A stretch of DNA of 64,000 bases. Origin: Parelaphostrongylus tenuis. Lineage: Eukaryota; Nematoda; Chromadorea; Rhabditida; Metastrongylidae. Every line of letters begins with the position of its first letter. Position 1 is the stretch's first letter. The DNA lies in contig JAHQIW010000118.1 in assembly GCA_019055375.1 (NCBI GenBank), positions 236,203 to 300,202 on the forward strand, in the 5' to 3' direction. The notes beneath the pieces were generated by a model. The model had not been told where the DNA came from and made no database searches. It worked only from the letters and a program-made list of their open reading frames with translations. Below, in pieces: positions 23,736-35,593 of the stretch. The position numbers and the translations under genes are program-made.

Positions 23736-23739
23736 AAGC

Positions 23740-24840
23740 AGGAATCCGTAAGGGATTCTGCTGCATGGACCATGTACAAACCGTGTCATGGGTCACTGTA
23801 GTCTGTCGGGAATATCACATGCCTCTAATCCTAACTTTTGTAGACCATCGTTTATAGCGTCGAAATGAATGCAGTCCTATCAGAGCTTGTCAATCAAAGT
23901 GTGAATCCGCCCTACGTAAGAACTTGGTCAGACTGTTATCGGAACTACAACAAGAAATACAGCTCTTTTATCAACCGTTCACGATACACATTGGTAAACG
24001 TGTTCGGCAAGGCTATACGATATCGCCAATGCTGTCATTCGATTGGTACAGGAAGAACATACGTGTCGATGGAAAATTCCTGTCACATCTTTGTTTTGCG
24101 GATGACAGCGTCATCTTTCTAAAAAGTACTAATGAAAGAGAGACGATGCTCAGAAGACGAAGTCGGTAAAAAGATCGGATTACGTACTAATAGGATAAAG
24201 ACCCTTTATGAGAAGGGAACGATGCCATGGTGAACAAGTCCGAATGGATGGTTTTCTGATTGCAGAAAGCACCTCGTAAGTGCACTTTGGGCGTACACTG
24301 AACATGGAAAATGAAAAGAGAACTAGATGGAGGAAAGCAGCATGGCCGCATTCGGGCCTCTCGAGGAAGCCACTGATCAACTAACGGATCTTAAACTCTT
24401 TGCTCACTTCTTCGATTCAAAGCATCCCGGAGCTCCGCTATGCAGCTGAGAAGTGGGCTGATACTTCGACCATGTCAAAGCTGCTACGAACACCTCGTAT
24501 GGAGCTTGAACGATGTCTTCTAAAATTTATTCGGCGCACACAACATTTAGCCGTCTTGAGTAGCTCTGATCTTTGAAGTCTGTCCCATCTTCGTGGCCAA
24601 GAGGATTATCCATCTATAGCGAAACTTAGATGAACCGACCACATATTGAGAAGAGTAGAGACGACAGATAGACGAAAACAACGCAGAATGGATTTCACGA
24701 CAATGTACGCGCCCTCGTGGACGACCATCTGCACATTGAACGACGTCTTCACAAAAAGATTCGATTACCTGCACTCGCGGCTGCTGATCTTTCACAGATT
24801 ACAGTATGACATTCGCACCAGCCGCCATACTTAAATTGAA
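23740..24840 (+). pseudogene. RTE-clade retrotransposon remnant
   Basis: The plus strand from 23743 reads IRKGFCCMDHVQTVSWVTV and LTFVDH, matching the RTE reverse transcriptase. A frame at 23930-24140 reads GKRVRQGYTISPML and then LCFADDSVIF, the catalytic ADD box. About 24480-24830 matches the C-terminal part, with LERCLLKFIRRTQHLAVLS and ILRRVETTDRRKQRRM. Several frameshifts and stops are present, and the 5' endonuclease is absent. Confidence 0.8.
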
Positions 24841-25779
24841 TCACCGTTATGAACGACTATCACGAAACAAAAGAAGGAATAGAATATGTGTTAGGGGGCG
24901 CACAACTAGTGAAGGCGGACCGTCCAAATATCCAAGTAAATAAGTAATTTGGCACATTTACACGTATGACTAATAAATAGCGGTGAAGGTTTGTTTATTT
25001 GTTTTGACGAATGATCTTCCAAGCTGCTTACCGCCACACCGGCTCTGTGACAGAAAGTGACACACAGGCTTTCAAGAAAAAAAGCAACCAATCCACGAGC
25101 GAAAATCATCACCGCTGTGTTGTTCAATGTTTGCCGATCGCACACTCTTCACTGTGTGCAAATACACAGCTTCAAAACCAATGTGGTCAACTGTTTGACG
25201 CAGACCAGAAATTTTTTGAGCAGGATGTGAATAAATGAAGAGTAGGATTGTTTTGGAATAAATCTCACCTAGTGGTGCTTTTTTTGATGATCGAATTTGC
25301 ATTTGTTCTTTCAAGAAATAACTTAAGATGATTCTGCTTGTACGTCGAAACCAATAAAAAAAAGCTCGTCACCACGACACTTTAAGAGGCCTTTAGAGAA
25401 AAACCGTCTGTGGCTACGCCATGGTTTCTCGACAGTGCGGTTATGCTTGTTCTGATCAGGATAATCTGTGAACCACCGTGTTAGGACATCTCCCTGATTT
25501 AGCAAAGAACAGTGTTAGGTTGTCAAACTCTGCTATTGACAGGAAATTGAAACTAATCAGAGGGAGATGAGAACTACGAAAAAGTTTTCTAGCCTAGGAA
25601 GTGAGGAGAGATGAGGAAGAATTTGTAGGAAATTTGCAGTGCCACTCCACATCCATTTGATTCCTATTCACAACGCGCTAAATTTTTACATTATATTATA
25701 CCTTTATTTCAAGTGTTCTATTAAGACCACGTTAAAATTTTCAATACATCTTTTCATTTTTATTTGAGCCAACATGTCA

Positions 25780-25870
25780 TGTGGTCTGGTAAGAGTCTTG
25801 TACAGCCCGATACACGTGTTTCGTCCTTACAGACTCGTCAGTCGGGCAGAACCCGTCGTCTTTCGATCTT
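25780..25870 (-). repeat. solo copy of the hammerhead-bearing repeat
   Basis: About 90 bp are shared, in reverse orientation, with 60630-60740. The similarity covers both sides of the ribozyme, for example GACGACGGGTTCTGCCCGAC upstream and the CCACATGACATG region downstream. Only one unit is visible here, unlike the tandem at 60.4-60.8 kb. Confidence 0.6.
25805..25847 (-). ncRNA. hammerhead ribozyme, intact-looking core
   Basis: On the minus strand: GCCCGA, CTGACGA, GTCT-GTAA-GGAC, GAAA, CACGTGT, A, TCGGGC. Stem I (GCCCGA/TCGGGC) is six perfect pairs. The core CUGANGA...GAAA is complete. Stem II is four pairs closed by a GNRA-type GUAA loop. Stem III (ACAC/GUGU) is self-complementary with no loop, so folding would need a dimer or tandem partner. 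Predicted cleavage is after the A of GUA. The flank (AGACCACATGACATG...GCTCAAA on the minus strand) matches copies at 52.4, 60.4 and 60.7 kb, so it belongs to a dispersed repeat. Confidence 0.75.
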
Positions 25871-26710
25871 TTTATTAGTCAGTCCTCTCATTTTCAATTT
25901 AATTTAAACCAAACATATATCTTAGATTCTCGCAGTGTAAGGGTACGGTATACCATAGTTTTCAGAATGGCAGAAGTCCAGGTGTACAAACTCTCTTCTT
26001 TTTGAGTAGTGGTATGGTCAATCCATTAGACCCATTGCTGATAGAGATATTCACAGACGTCCTATACGTCCTAAACGTATGGATACAAAGATTCTATGTG
26101 TTGTAGTACGCGCCAAATGCTGGTACACAAATGCTAAATAAGTTGGGGGTCAGGTTGAGGGCTGAGTCATTGAAACAGGAGCCTTGTATTCACCGGAAGC
26201 TTCTAAAAAATTGCACGACATCCTATAGCGAAAATAAAGTTAAAATGGTATACTTATTACTTATTACGACGATATTACTTATTTAAGTGATTAAGAGGCG
26301 ATTTATATTCGAGAATAACATGTTGGGATTTCAGTCCACCACTGTTCACCTCTATCATCGTGCATTTGTGTAAAAAATCAATGCTTTGACCTTTCATCGA
26401 GATCCTTGCAGTGCAAACGATTCTAACAATCATTTTACATTTTACTGAAACCTTGTTGTGAGAATAGGTGAAGGATTATGAAGCACAAAACAAGCCTTTC
26501 GTTTTTTTCTCCAGCTAATTTTTCTGTCTCTCTGTGACAAAACGGGAATCTCTTGCTTTTTCTTAGAATTGCTATAAACATACACAATCACTCAAACGTT
26601 TATGAGATCATACTGAAGTAGAAGAGGAAGAATATGTATAGTAAGATAGGTGACTGAATTACAAATTTATTAAGCCTTCGTTTTATTGAGTATGATTTTG
26701 CAGTCTAGAG
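25871..26710. other. no recognisable gene
   Basis: No coding segment with splice sites and no identifiable element were seen between the hammerhead repeat and the candidate exon at 26718. Confidence 0.45.
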
Positions 26711-26717
26711 CATCTAA

Positions 26718-27005
26718 ATGGTTCGTACGTTGCGCAGAAACATTGCTTTATATCGTAGATCGTCTTGTGAATCTAACGTCGACGACAGCAGGAACCGCCA
26801 CATTGGATGTAACCAGAAGAGCACCCACAACCTGAGCTCGTTTGTAGACAGGGAGTCTGAACGACATGAAATTCACTATAAACGAATACTCGAACATACA
26901 TTTAAGCGTCAAAGGAGAAAAGTATACGATAGTTTGATGAGCTCAAGAAGCTCTGATGTGCCAGAAAATTTTGATACGTTGGTCTTCAACTTGATTATTG
27001 CATAG
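26718..27005 (+). CDS. possible terminal exon, charged protein of unknown function
   Basis: A 95-codon frame follows a good acceptor (GATTTTGCAG at about 26702). It is rich in Arg, Lys, Glu and Ser (RILEHTFKRQRRKVYDSL) and ends TAG at 27005. A second frame from the same acceptor is also open (SRASKWFVRCAETLL, ending near 26840), so the true phase is unclear. No upstream partner exon was identified. It sits 235 bp from the convergent cysteine-rich exon 5. Confidence 0.25.
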   Translation: MVRTLRRNIALYRRSSCESNVDDSRNRHIGCNQKSTHNLSSFVDRESERHEIHYKRILEHTFKRQRRKVYDSLMSSRSSDVPENFDTLVFNLIIA

Positions 27006-27241
27006 ATACATGACTATAATATATTGTACTATGAAAATGCGCCTCTTAAAAGTTTGATAACCTGCAAAAAGAGAGATTTTTCGCATATTCAGAGATAATA
27101 TCAATGATTTTCAAGCATATTTTCAATTCCAAGTCACTCAAAAATCAAGTCTTTGAAGGAGCTGAAGAATTCATAGTGATTCTTGGTATGTTGATTATAT
27201 GGTTGATGTGAGATATTAATCCATTAGAATATTCGAGTACT

Positions 27242-30200
27242 TCACTCTAATATCCCTTTTGGACGAATGTCTATCATACCGACCACAATCTGATAAGCCT
27301 GCTGGCAGGTCTGTTGACAGGTTTGTTGGCAAAGCGGTTGGCACTGTTGTACTGGGACTGATACTTGACACGAGTTAACACAGCTGTTTTGGCACAAATT
27401 TTGACAGTTTTGCTGCTCTTGTTGGAAAACGACGACCTGAAAGTCGTGCAAAAGTACGCATTCTACGTTATTCTGAGAGCTATTAGACAGTCAAAAAAGA
27501 ATCGTAAGATATGACTGAAGAAGACCTTTGTAACAATGTCTAGTATTTTTACTGCATCATTTTTCGCAGTGTTATGATGTTTCGTATGAACCTATATTCT
27601 TTAACACCCCCCTCCCCCTTCTGGTTCAAATGTGCCTCGGTGGTGTGGTGGTAGTAGCACATATAGCCGGTATGGATGAAACATGGGCTTGATTTGCCGC
27701 CTGAGGCAGTGTTTTTGCTCACCACTCAATCCTCTTAGATATAATCGAAGACCTTTGTGTCAATTCCTTGAGTTTCGAGTATCTTGTAGCATGTCATATA
27801 TAGTTCGAGTCTAACTTTAGCTGATTGATCAGGCCCGCCTTCCAGTAGCTTGAAAAACCGCGTTAAATCGATGCTGCTGCGAACAAAGGTACCCTCATTT
27901 CAATGTACTTTTAGGCTAAAGATTCATCTAGTAATAAAAACTTTCAGGGAACATTCAAACTATTGATTGCCCCTATTTGTTAAATTTTTTCGCTTTACGT
28001 GACTACTTGTATCTGTCTACTGAACGAATCCTACTAACTCTTGCAATCAGTTGATTTCCTCCCGTCCGTACCACTCAAAGGTCTTCAGACTTTACGCGCG
28101 TGGATTTGCCCGGTGCATGAAAACTGTTATTTTCGTAACGAATGTCAAGATAACTGAACGAGCCGATTCTCCGGTTCCCTAGACACGGATACACGGAAAT
28201 GAAATGCTCGCAGATAGGTCTGGTACCAATTGATGATTTCTCGACAGCGAGGGGGTGAGCGCCTTGGTGACCTTTTGTCGCAGTTCACTTTTGTTGCTTG
28301 TCTAACCGTCCGCTTCTAACCATGCTTACCATACCTAAGTACTTACTGATTGAATCAAGGATGATGCGCTATCATATGCGGTACCATGTCGGTTACTTGC
28401 TCTGACCTTTAGAATCGTGAGTTTCGGTGGTCTTCGCAGGGACAACTACAACTGACCTAAGATCAACGCAAGAAAATAAAAACTACGCCATGGTGGGAAA
28501 TTTTTGGACAAAATTATCGAAGTTGTGCTTGTTAGAGTACAACCCAGGATTGTTTACATACTATGTATAACGCAAACGATGTCTAGAGTCGAACACCGAT
28601 AAAAAGGTTAAAGTTGTTGGCGTTGATCAGTTCCTTGAGGGACGCGCCAAGCATTCGTCATCAATTTTTGATTTCGTTTGAAGTGATTAAATACTTATCT
28701 GGTCACCGACCCCGTAGGGATGGATGGCTTGGTGAGCCATGAGCGCGAGATCGAACCACTGTCCTAGTGTGCGACGCAGAGCACCTCTAACCACTGCGCC
28801 ACATGCGCTCTTGACTCGAGATAACCTAGCTATATGTCAAATCAGTGCTGCTATAGTCCTAAACAAGTCTGGTACCAATTTAACGACCCCTGAGGGAAGG
28901 AAGGTCCGGTGAGCTATGAGCGCTCGATTGAACCATCAAAGTAGAGCTCCTTTAAGCACGGCGCCACACACGTTCTTAAGCTTCAATAACTAGTAGATAG
29001 AATGATAATACGAGTTTACAGTACCTGTATTTGATTGTTACTGCACGAACTTCCCTGACACGGATTGCAGTATTGCTGACACTGATTAGAACAAGTCTGC
29101 AGGCAGACGGGCGTCGTGCAATACGAGCACTGAGATTGACATAAATTAGAGCAGCCGTCATTTTCAGGCATAACCACGACAATCGGCTGTTGTTGTTGTT
29201 GTTGGATGCACGTAGGCGAGCACGTTGGCATGCACACTGGAATGCATTGCGGTGCTGGAGCGCAAGCCACGGAGCACGATGGCTGACAGGATGCGGTACA
29301 AATCGGAGTGAAGCAGGAGGATTGGCATTGCTGATTGCACAGGTTGCTGCAGCTTTCTTGAAGCACGATCACCTGGATATAACGCCAGTCGTTAGTATAC
29401 CATCACAATAGAATAATAATTGCAAAAAAGTCAGATGAAAGAGAATACACGCGGTTCAAGTAATTGAAATCTGTGCAGTCAAAATGTAAATTAGAGAATC
29501 AAGAAATTTTTCTGCACTTCTTAAGTTGTGAATAGCAGGGTGTAAGTTATCGTCCTTAAACGAAAAAAATGTAAATCAACAAGTCAAAAAGTTAGAAATC
29601 CTTTGAGAATTTGAGGGAATTATTTTACGGCGGCGTCTATTTCACAGTTACATTCTGGAATTAGCTCTTACGTACACGACTATGTTATCTACATCATGTA
29701 AATTGATTTCCATCATCCGTTTTTACTTCTGTGTATGGGTTTCTTGTGTTTTTGAATCAAAATAAAAAGTTCCTAGGTGAAAGTCGTCCAGAGTTCAGAC
29801 TATTGAATATTTCCGCTCTGTAAACATTTAATGTGACCGGTCAGCGATTGGTAAACACGTAATATGTAACAGGTCGAAGTGCTGGTCTTTCGTGAATTAG
29901 ATGTCAATTTGTGACGTCATTGGGCGATTCAAACAGAAAGGTCGGAATGGGCTAGATATTATGTGATTTTATTGGACAAAAATGAATACAGTTGAAATGA
30001 ACCTCATAGAGGGCAAGATAGTTGAGCAGCGTAAAAACCAAAGTTCGTCTTACTACTGCTCTCCTGTATCATAAACGCTACATCTTTTGCTAATTCGGCG
30101 ATCGTTGTCTTTCTGATGAATTTTAGTACTATATACTAGTTTTCATTTTCTTCGTTCGTATTTTCAAGTATCCCTAACAGAAATTTCTGAAAGCGAGATT

Positions 30201-31411
30201 TGCATGTGCTTTTGTTTTGTGGGTATCTTCAAAAGGGTTTGAGAATACACGCTTGCAATGTATAATAGAGCTATGTAATTCTACAATCTATTTACTCATG
30301 CTTTCAAACCTCAAACAAGTGCGTTCAGGCTGATACATCCGCGCTGAATAGAATAGGCAATCACACAAAGTTCCGTGGGTAGTTCTACATGGATTACAAT
30401 AGAATAAGAAATAACGTTTCTTAAGTTCACTAAAATTTTAAAATATGCAAATTAGTAGAACTTCACAGCGCCCACCTGACCAACGCCACATTGCTGGTCG
30501 CAGCTGGGTTTGCAGCTTTGTGCACACTGCAAATTTTGGCACGAATTCTGGCACTGTTGGAGGCACACCGGTACGCATTGAAACGGATACATTGCCTAAA
30601 TGATAGTTCAAGACCTGCTACTTTATCTGAGCAGCACCTAAATTTTTTTTCTCAGGATTGAGGCGTACAAAAAATTTTTAAACTACGTCATAAAGCAGAG
30701 TTCATATGTAGTGATTAAAAGGTGGCAGTGAAATTTTGGAAACCTGTTGTTGAGGGCAGCATAAGGTTGACGAGCTGGAGCAACACTGACGCTTGGCTCG
30801 AGTCATCTGTTTAGTCGTCTCATTCTGCAACGAACTGACGTGCTTATTTTATTCCACAAAAGCAATACTAAAGCAATTTTCCACAAACATTATCTATACC
30901 ATTCACGAGAAAAGGATAGGAGAAAACCCTTCTGAATGCTAAGATTTGCGTAACCACAAGAGATACAGCTAAAGCGTTTGCCGTTAGCCAATTCATGAGA
31001 GGTGCGCCACACATCTGACTATGTCAATTAAGCATCTCACAGATGAGATAGACCAAATCTGGAGTATGAATTGAGGTCATAATGATATGTCAAATCAACA
31101 TCATTAAAGTCTTTCGCATAAATATGGTGCCGTATTTGTAATCGTGAGGCGTAGAGGGCCTAGCTTGTCTCTGCTGCAAAATCTAATCAACGACAATTAT
31201 GTATGTGGTTCCATAATGATCCTAACCACTACGCTAAACGCCTTCTACTTCTTCCTTATTTACTGAAAATGAATGAACATTGCTCAGAAGGAAAAAAGAT
31301 CGTTACTGAAAGCACAAAAATAGAATAAATTCTATCTACCTTTACATCATCAGCAAAAACAGTGCCAATTGCTAAAAACGCTGTAAAAGCGAGCCGAATC
31401 TTTTGAGCCAT
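27242..31411 (-). CDS. secreted cysteine-rich C-x3-C repeat protein, 5' exons
   Basis: Five exons, all joining in phase 0: 31411-31340, 30824-30744, 30595-30476, 29372-29025 and 27436-27280. Exon 1 starts MAQKIRLAF and is a signal peptide with a likely cut after TVFA. Exon 2 has a basic RAKRQCC site and cysteine pairs. Exons 3-5 carry C-x3-C-x3-C arrays (CVPVCLQQCQNSC, CSNLCNQQCQSSC, CQNLCQNSCVNSC, CQPLCQQTCQQTC) between Val-rich strands and a short polyglutamine. This is the Pfam C_tripleX repeat; C. elegans relatives include secreted, Gln-rich ABU/PQN-type proteins linked to the pharyngeal lining, so a secreted structural role is inferred. Exon 5 may end at a donor (GTC G then GTATGA, phase 1), which matches the exon at 1422, or continue to a TGA at 27242. 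Before the latter ending the five exons give about 259 residues. Confidence 0.85.
27633..27708 (+). mobile_element. tRNA-like SINE head (family 3)
   Basis: TGCCTC at 27633 pairs with GAGGCA at 27703-27708, enclosing 76 nt. GGTGGTGTGGTGGTAGTAGC fits a D-arm and A box. The T-arm half (GGGCTTGATTTGCCGCC) is imperfect. A related start (CTTCGGTGGTGTAGTGTAG) occurs near 38128. It lies in an intron of the cysteine-rich gene and is interpreted as a SINE head rather than a functional tRNA. Confidence 0.5.
28615..28980 (-). mobile_element. two tandem tRNA-derived SINE copies (family 2)
   Basis: 28615-28815 is a reverse copy: the plus strand ends CTCTAACCACTGCGCCACATGCGCTC, and the body has CCCCGTAGGGATGG and TGATTAAATACTTATCTGG. 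28860-28980 holds a second, shorter one with GGCGCCACACACG near its end. Both lie in the intron before exon 5 of the cysteine-rich gene. Confidence 0.65.
29187..29204. repeat. (TGT)n tract coding for polyglutamine
   Basis: A short run of six TTG/TGT units inside exon 4 of the cysteine-rich gene encodes consecutive glutamines on the minus strand, between two cysteine arrays. Confidence 0.8.
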
Positions 31412-31449
31412 TTTGGCGAGCTGTGGAATGTAGCGCCACACTTTACGCT

Positions 31450-31457
31450 CTTTTATA
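31450..31457 (-). promoter_or_regulatory. TATA box of the cysteine-rich gene
   Basis: TATAAAAG on the minus strand lies 39 bp upstream of the start codon at 31411. The spacing implies a very short 5' untranslated leader, as in strongly expressed secreted structural genes. No other core element is claimed. Confidence 0.6.
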
Positions 31458-31459
31458 TG

Positions 31460-34400
31460 TCACCAAATCCACCGTTAACCGGTCCACCGGAGGCATGAGT
31501 CAACCTTTCCGGAATTCCGCGTTACGCAAGCATACCGATACCGCGTGTGATCGTTTTGTGCCTCAAAAAAAGAAGTCCTCAGCTTCGCCTCTTTCTTTCG
31601 TGGTTTTTATGGCATTTTTTGACAGACCAAAAAAATATTATATAGAATTAGGTGGATTCCCTAATAATGGTGCTTTCACGAAGCATTTATCACCTTATCA
31701 CGGAGGATTACGAAACAATCGAAAATTAAAAAGTGAAACTACATTGATACCGCTCCCGTGTTTTGAAGGATGTCAATATTTCGTCACTATTGTCCTTCTT
31801 AATAGTGACTGCGCTATGGAGCTTCTTTTAGGCTCATTTCTTGAGGGAAAAATCCTCCTCTTGATAGACTGTAATTTTCACTAGAGAAGGACTCCTGCAT
31901 CCCAATAATAATTAAGCACAAATAGCAGGGCACTTTACACAGCCAAAATTATATTAGATGAAAGTTGTTTAGACGACTGTTGTGGGAACAAAGTTGCCGG
32001 TCAGAATGACTTCAGAAAGCTTCAACTTCCAGAAGAAAAAACGAGGTAGAGTGTTATTACATTATAATGAAATTGTTATAGTGGTTGAGTGCGACGCCTT
32101 CGGTGGTGGTCAATAGAGAGGAGGAGGAATGCAGGAGTACTCCAGAAAATACGTCTCATAACCAATACTGAAGAAATTCTAAGAGCAGATATGCAGCAAA
32201 ATCTGCCTTTCCTAACCTGCTTATTTCATCTTTAATTAACCACCACCTACTTTTTTCCCAAAATGTATTGATAACTGCTTATTGAAAAAAATCTTCAATA
32301 ACAGCGGCTGTATTGCGGACGTCTTCAAGAAATTTTATGGTTTCAGACATTTAAAATTTGCCCATAATGAAGAAAACAATTTATTTTCTCTTTAGAAAAG
32401 ATTGAAAATATTCTGGCTATATTTTGACCAGCAAAGTTTAAGTGAACTAATGTCTGTATTCGTGTTCTCAAAATTCACTCAACGGTATTTACAAATAAGG
32501 ATATGTCATTAAACTCCATCACGACAAATTAGTCTGGTCATTCCATTGAATTCAGATGTTTCTTGTTTTAGACGTCCGTTATCACATTTTACTGTGTGGA
32601 TCCCAGCATGCTTAGACTGCTGCTTGAGTATTTCGTCCTATTTATGAATGACGTAGAATGATGCTCGAAACTATTTCCTTGAAACGAGTGGGTGTCCGAG
32701 GTACGGAGCTCCTAGGCGTTTAATTTTTGCAAGAGAGTATTAGGGAAATGATCAAATCACCACATCTGTTTCCAGATCGCTTTCTGATAAACTGCATCAC
32801 TAGTTGCTGCACTGCTCGCTCTTCAGTACTATGTTAGTGATCAGTAATTAGTTTTGACGTCGCAAAAACGTTTTTTGAGATCGTGAACCTATTTTTTTTG
32901 ACTAACAAAGAAAAAGAGCTTCAGAAAGGCTCGAGAGGCACGAAGCCAGTGGTTTCAAAGAACCAATTCATAGGCCTGTACATACCGAAATCGGTGCACT
33001 TGACTGTGAGAGGGTTAACAGTGTTGAAAAGAGCGAAGTTTTTTACCGAAAGTATCAGTGTTTTTGCAATGGTAAAATTGGCCCTGCTGCATGCGAGAGT
33101 TGCCCAGAAGGTTCTACTTGCTTGAAAAACTCTGACAGCCTCATATTCTTCCTCTAAGAATTCTTATAAGTGATTAGACCATCTGTCTTCAAAACGCAGT
33201 ACGTGACACGCCCTATCTGGGTTTTAACCTATTACTATAAACAGCAAAGAGTTTCACTTTTGGTCGACAATATAGGCCATAAACTGCTGCATATCCCCTC
33301 TTTTATTGACACAACGTCTTCGAAGCATCGTCTTTTTGGTAAATAACTTGCCAATTCTGAAAGACCTTTATCCTAATTACTAGTCGTCGATGTTTCCCGA
33401 TCATGTGAGATGAGAAACCACAGCTAAAAAAAGAGAAAATTAGCTTTACTCTGCCTTCTTCATTATATCTTCAGTGCTCCTCAAAGGCTTCTAAGCTGAT
33501 CGTCTCGCCGTGCTAAGCTCCTAAGCGGGTTCGTGCCGACTTTGTTGATAAACATTTTAACAGTAATAGGATAATTCATGCATTAACAGATACACATTAT
33601 ATTGAGCGACTGGTGTATCAAGAGAAAAAACGTTTCTCATGCTTCCGGCAAAAAGTTTTTTTCTATAAGTGCTATCAAAATAGACAAACATCGCTCTATT
33701 TGTCTAGTGTGTCATTATTGAACGATGTTAGTGGTAAAGCGAAATTGATGCAGGTGCAGTTCGCCTACTTTCACTATCATGCTTATCAGTCCAAATTCAA
33801 ATGTAATTTCCCCAAAACGATTGTGAACACTTTTAGAGATGCTATACTGCAATGTCACACCTCTGTCTCTGTGATAATGACAATGTCGTTAAGGCACTCA
33901 GAAGCCTCTATGGTGAAGTTACTGTTTTCCATACGAGGAACGTTTTTCTGTGGTGTACTACACAATAGCTTTGAAGCGCTTCCATGAACACTTTTCTTTC
34001 ATTTTTTGGTCAATGATTTTCTCCTAGTTCTTTTCTACACATTAGATTTACAAAGTTTTTACTGCTATCGACGGTGTTATAAATCAAGGTAATTCTATAT
34101 TTCAATTATTCGTTTTATTCACTATATTGATTGATCTACCAATAGTGGAGTTGAAAGTTCATCCTGCCATAAAAATCCATTTTATCATAGCACGAGCTTG
34201 TTATTTCTGGAGAACGCTCTGCAGAATTTCGACCGTTTTCAGCAATTTATACGGAGCTGTTTTGGTAATTTGAAGTAGTACTGCTTGAGGAGTAGCGTTT
34301 TCACAACTTCTTCAATACCCCGCTTTGGTATCAGCATTTCACGGACAAAAACAACGCGGATGTCTGATTCTTCACGCTCTCCTGAATCTCTTTTCTCCTA

Positions 34401-35590
34401 CGACAGTCTTTTGACTTATCATCGCGCCAAAGCTAGTGTGATTATCTAAATAAATTCGGTAGTCGGCTAGCAATTTCCTGCACACATACATATCCACCAA
34501 TAATAGGTTTCCTCCTCCCTAAGCAGTCAAAAGCAGCCTACGAGAGCGCAGTTGATATCTGACAGCTGCATTCAGCAATTCTATACGTTTTCTTTCTCGC
34601 TCGCCTTCTTTCGGTGCATGAAAGGAATCATGGCATTGACGATCGAATACCACTTAAACAGAGCTGTTCATTTTCAAAGTGTTCCAGTGGTTCTATTAGA
34701 TATTTGTGAGATGTCAGTGTATTACACTGGGTAAACTGGCCATGGGAAACATATTAACTTTTTCACAACCAGCCAGTCGCATCGTGAGTGGTTACTGCAT
34801 TGAACTGTAAGCATTTTTGACACCACAAAACCAAATCTATGCGATGTCATACTTTCCGTATATATATCCTCTGTATTTTAATTGAAGATCCTGAACTACG
34901 AGCTTGTGGTTACTTTTTCAGAAATAATGAAATAGTTCCTTTTCGAATGTCTGAATTACTCATTCGGTCTTACGATTGTGTTTACTGGTTAACATTTAAA
35001 ACACAACGTATAAGCGCCTCATGGGCTCCTTCTTCTACTTATTAGTTCTTATATCGTTCATGTATTCACAGAAAGATTTTTAGAACGAATGATGCGCGTT
35101 TCGCCTTCATATTATGGGTTGTTCATGGACGGAAATTTCTTCTCATTTACCTACAATAGTATCAAAATTTCCATTTCAAATCGCTCATTCTGCATCATCT
35201 CTGCTTCAAAGGTAATCCTCAAAAAGACAACAGTGAATATAACTATGCAAAAATTTGCTATAATTTGCTATAAATGCACGTGTTTTCGTCGTCCTATTCA
35301 AGTAACTCATAATCTATTTATCAACAGAATACCTAACCCTGGAGAGACTTTTCTAAGTGCCGAGCGACCTCCGTACTACTATGGATTTGGTCGTCGGATG
35401 ACACTCATTTTATATCACAAGCCGGTGAATGCTTTCATCTCTTCATTATGATCTAACCCCACAAAGCTTTCTTCCGTTTCTCGTAGGCATTTGTCGAATC
35501 TACAAGCAACACCCCAGCATCGATTATGTGCAGAATCGGAGAAGTTGACTTACTCTATGCACATGGACCCTTGAAAATGCGCCTCGTCGC
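31460..35590. other. intergenic, no recognisable gene
   Basis: This is upstream of the cysteine-rich gene. A 153-codon plus-strand frame (31423-31884) overlaps that gene's promoter but is within chance expectation and has no domain. At 32575-32640 there is a short repeat (GTGTGGATCC then GACTGCTGCTTGA) whose relative is at 60025-60145. Plus-strand frames at 33613-33987 and 35089-35451 lack convincing splice sites. Confidence 0.4.
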
Positions 35591-35593
35591 TTT

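Noticed and set aside
27633..27708. Functional tRNA gene
   Set aside because: The T-arm is imperfect and no standard anticodon arm is clear; treated as a SINE head.
31423..31884. 153-codon plus-strand frame as a divergent gene
   Set aside because: Its length is within random expectation for the window, it overlaps the signal-peptide exon and TATA box of the opposite gene, and it shows no domain.
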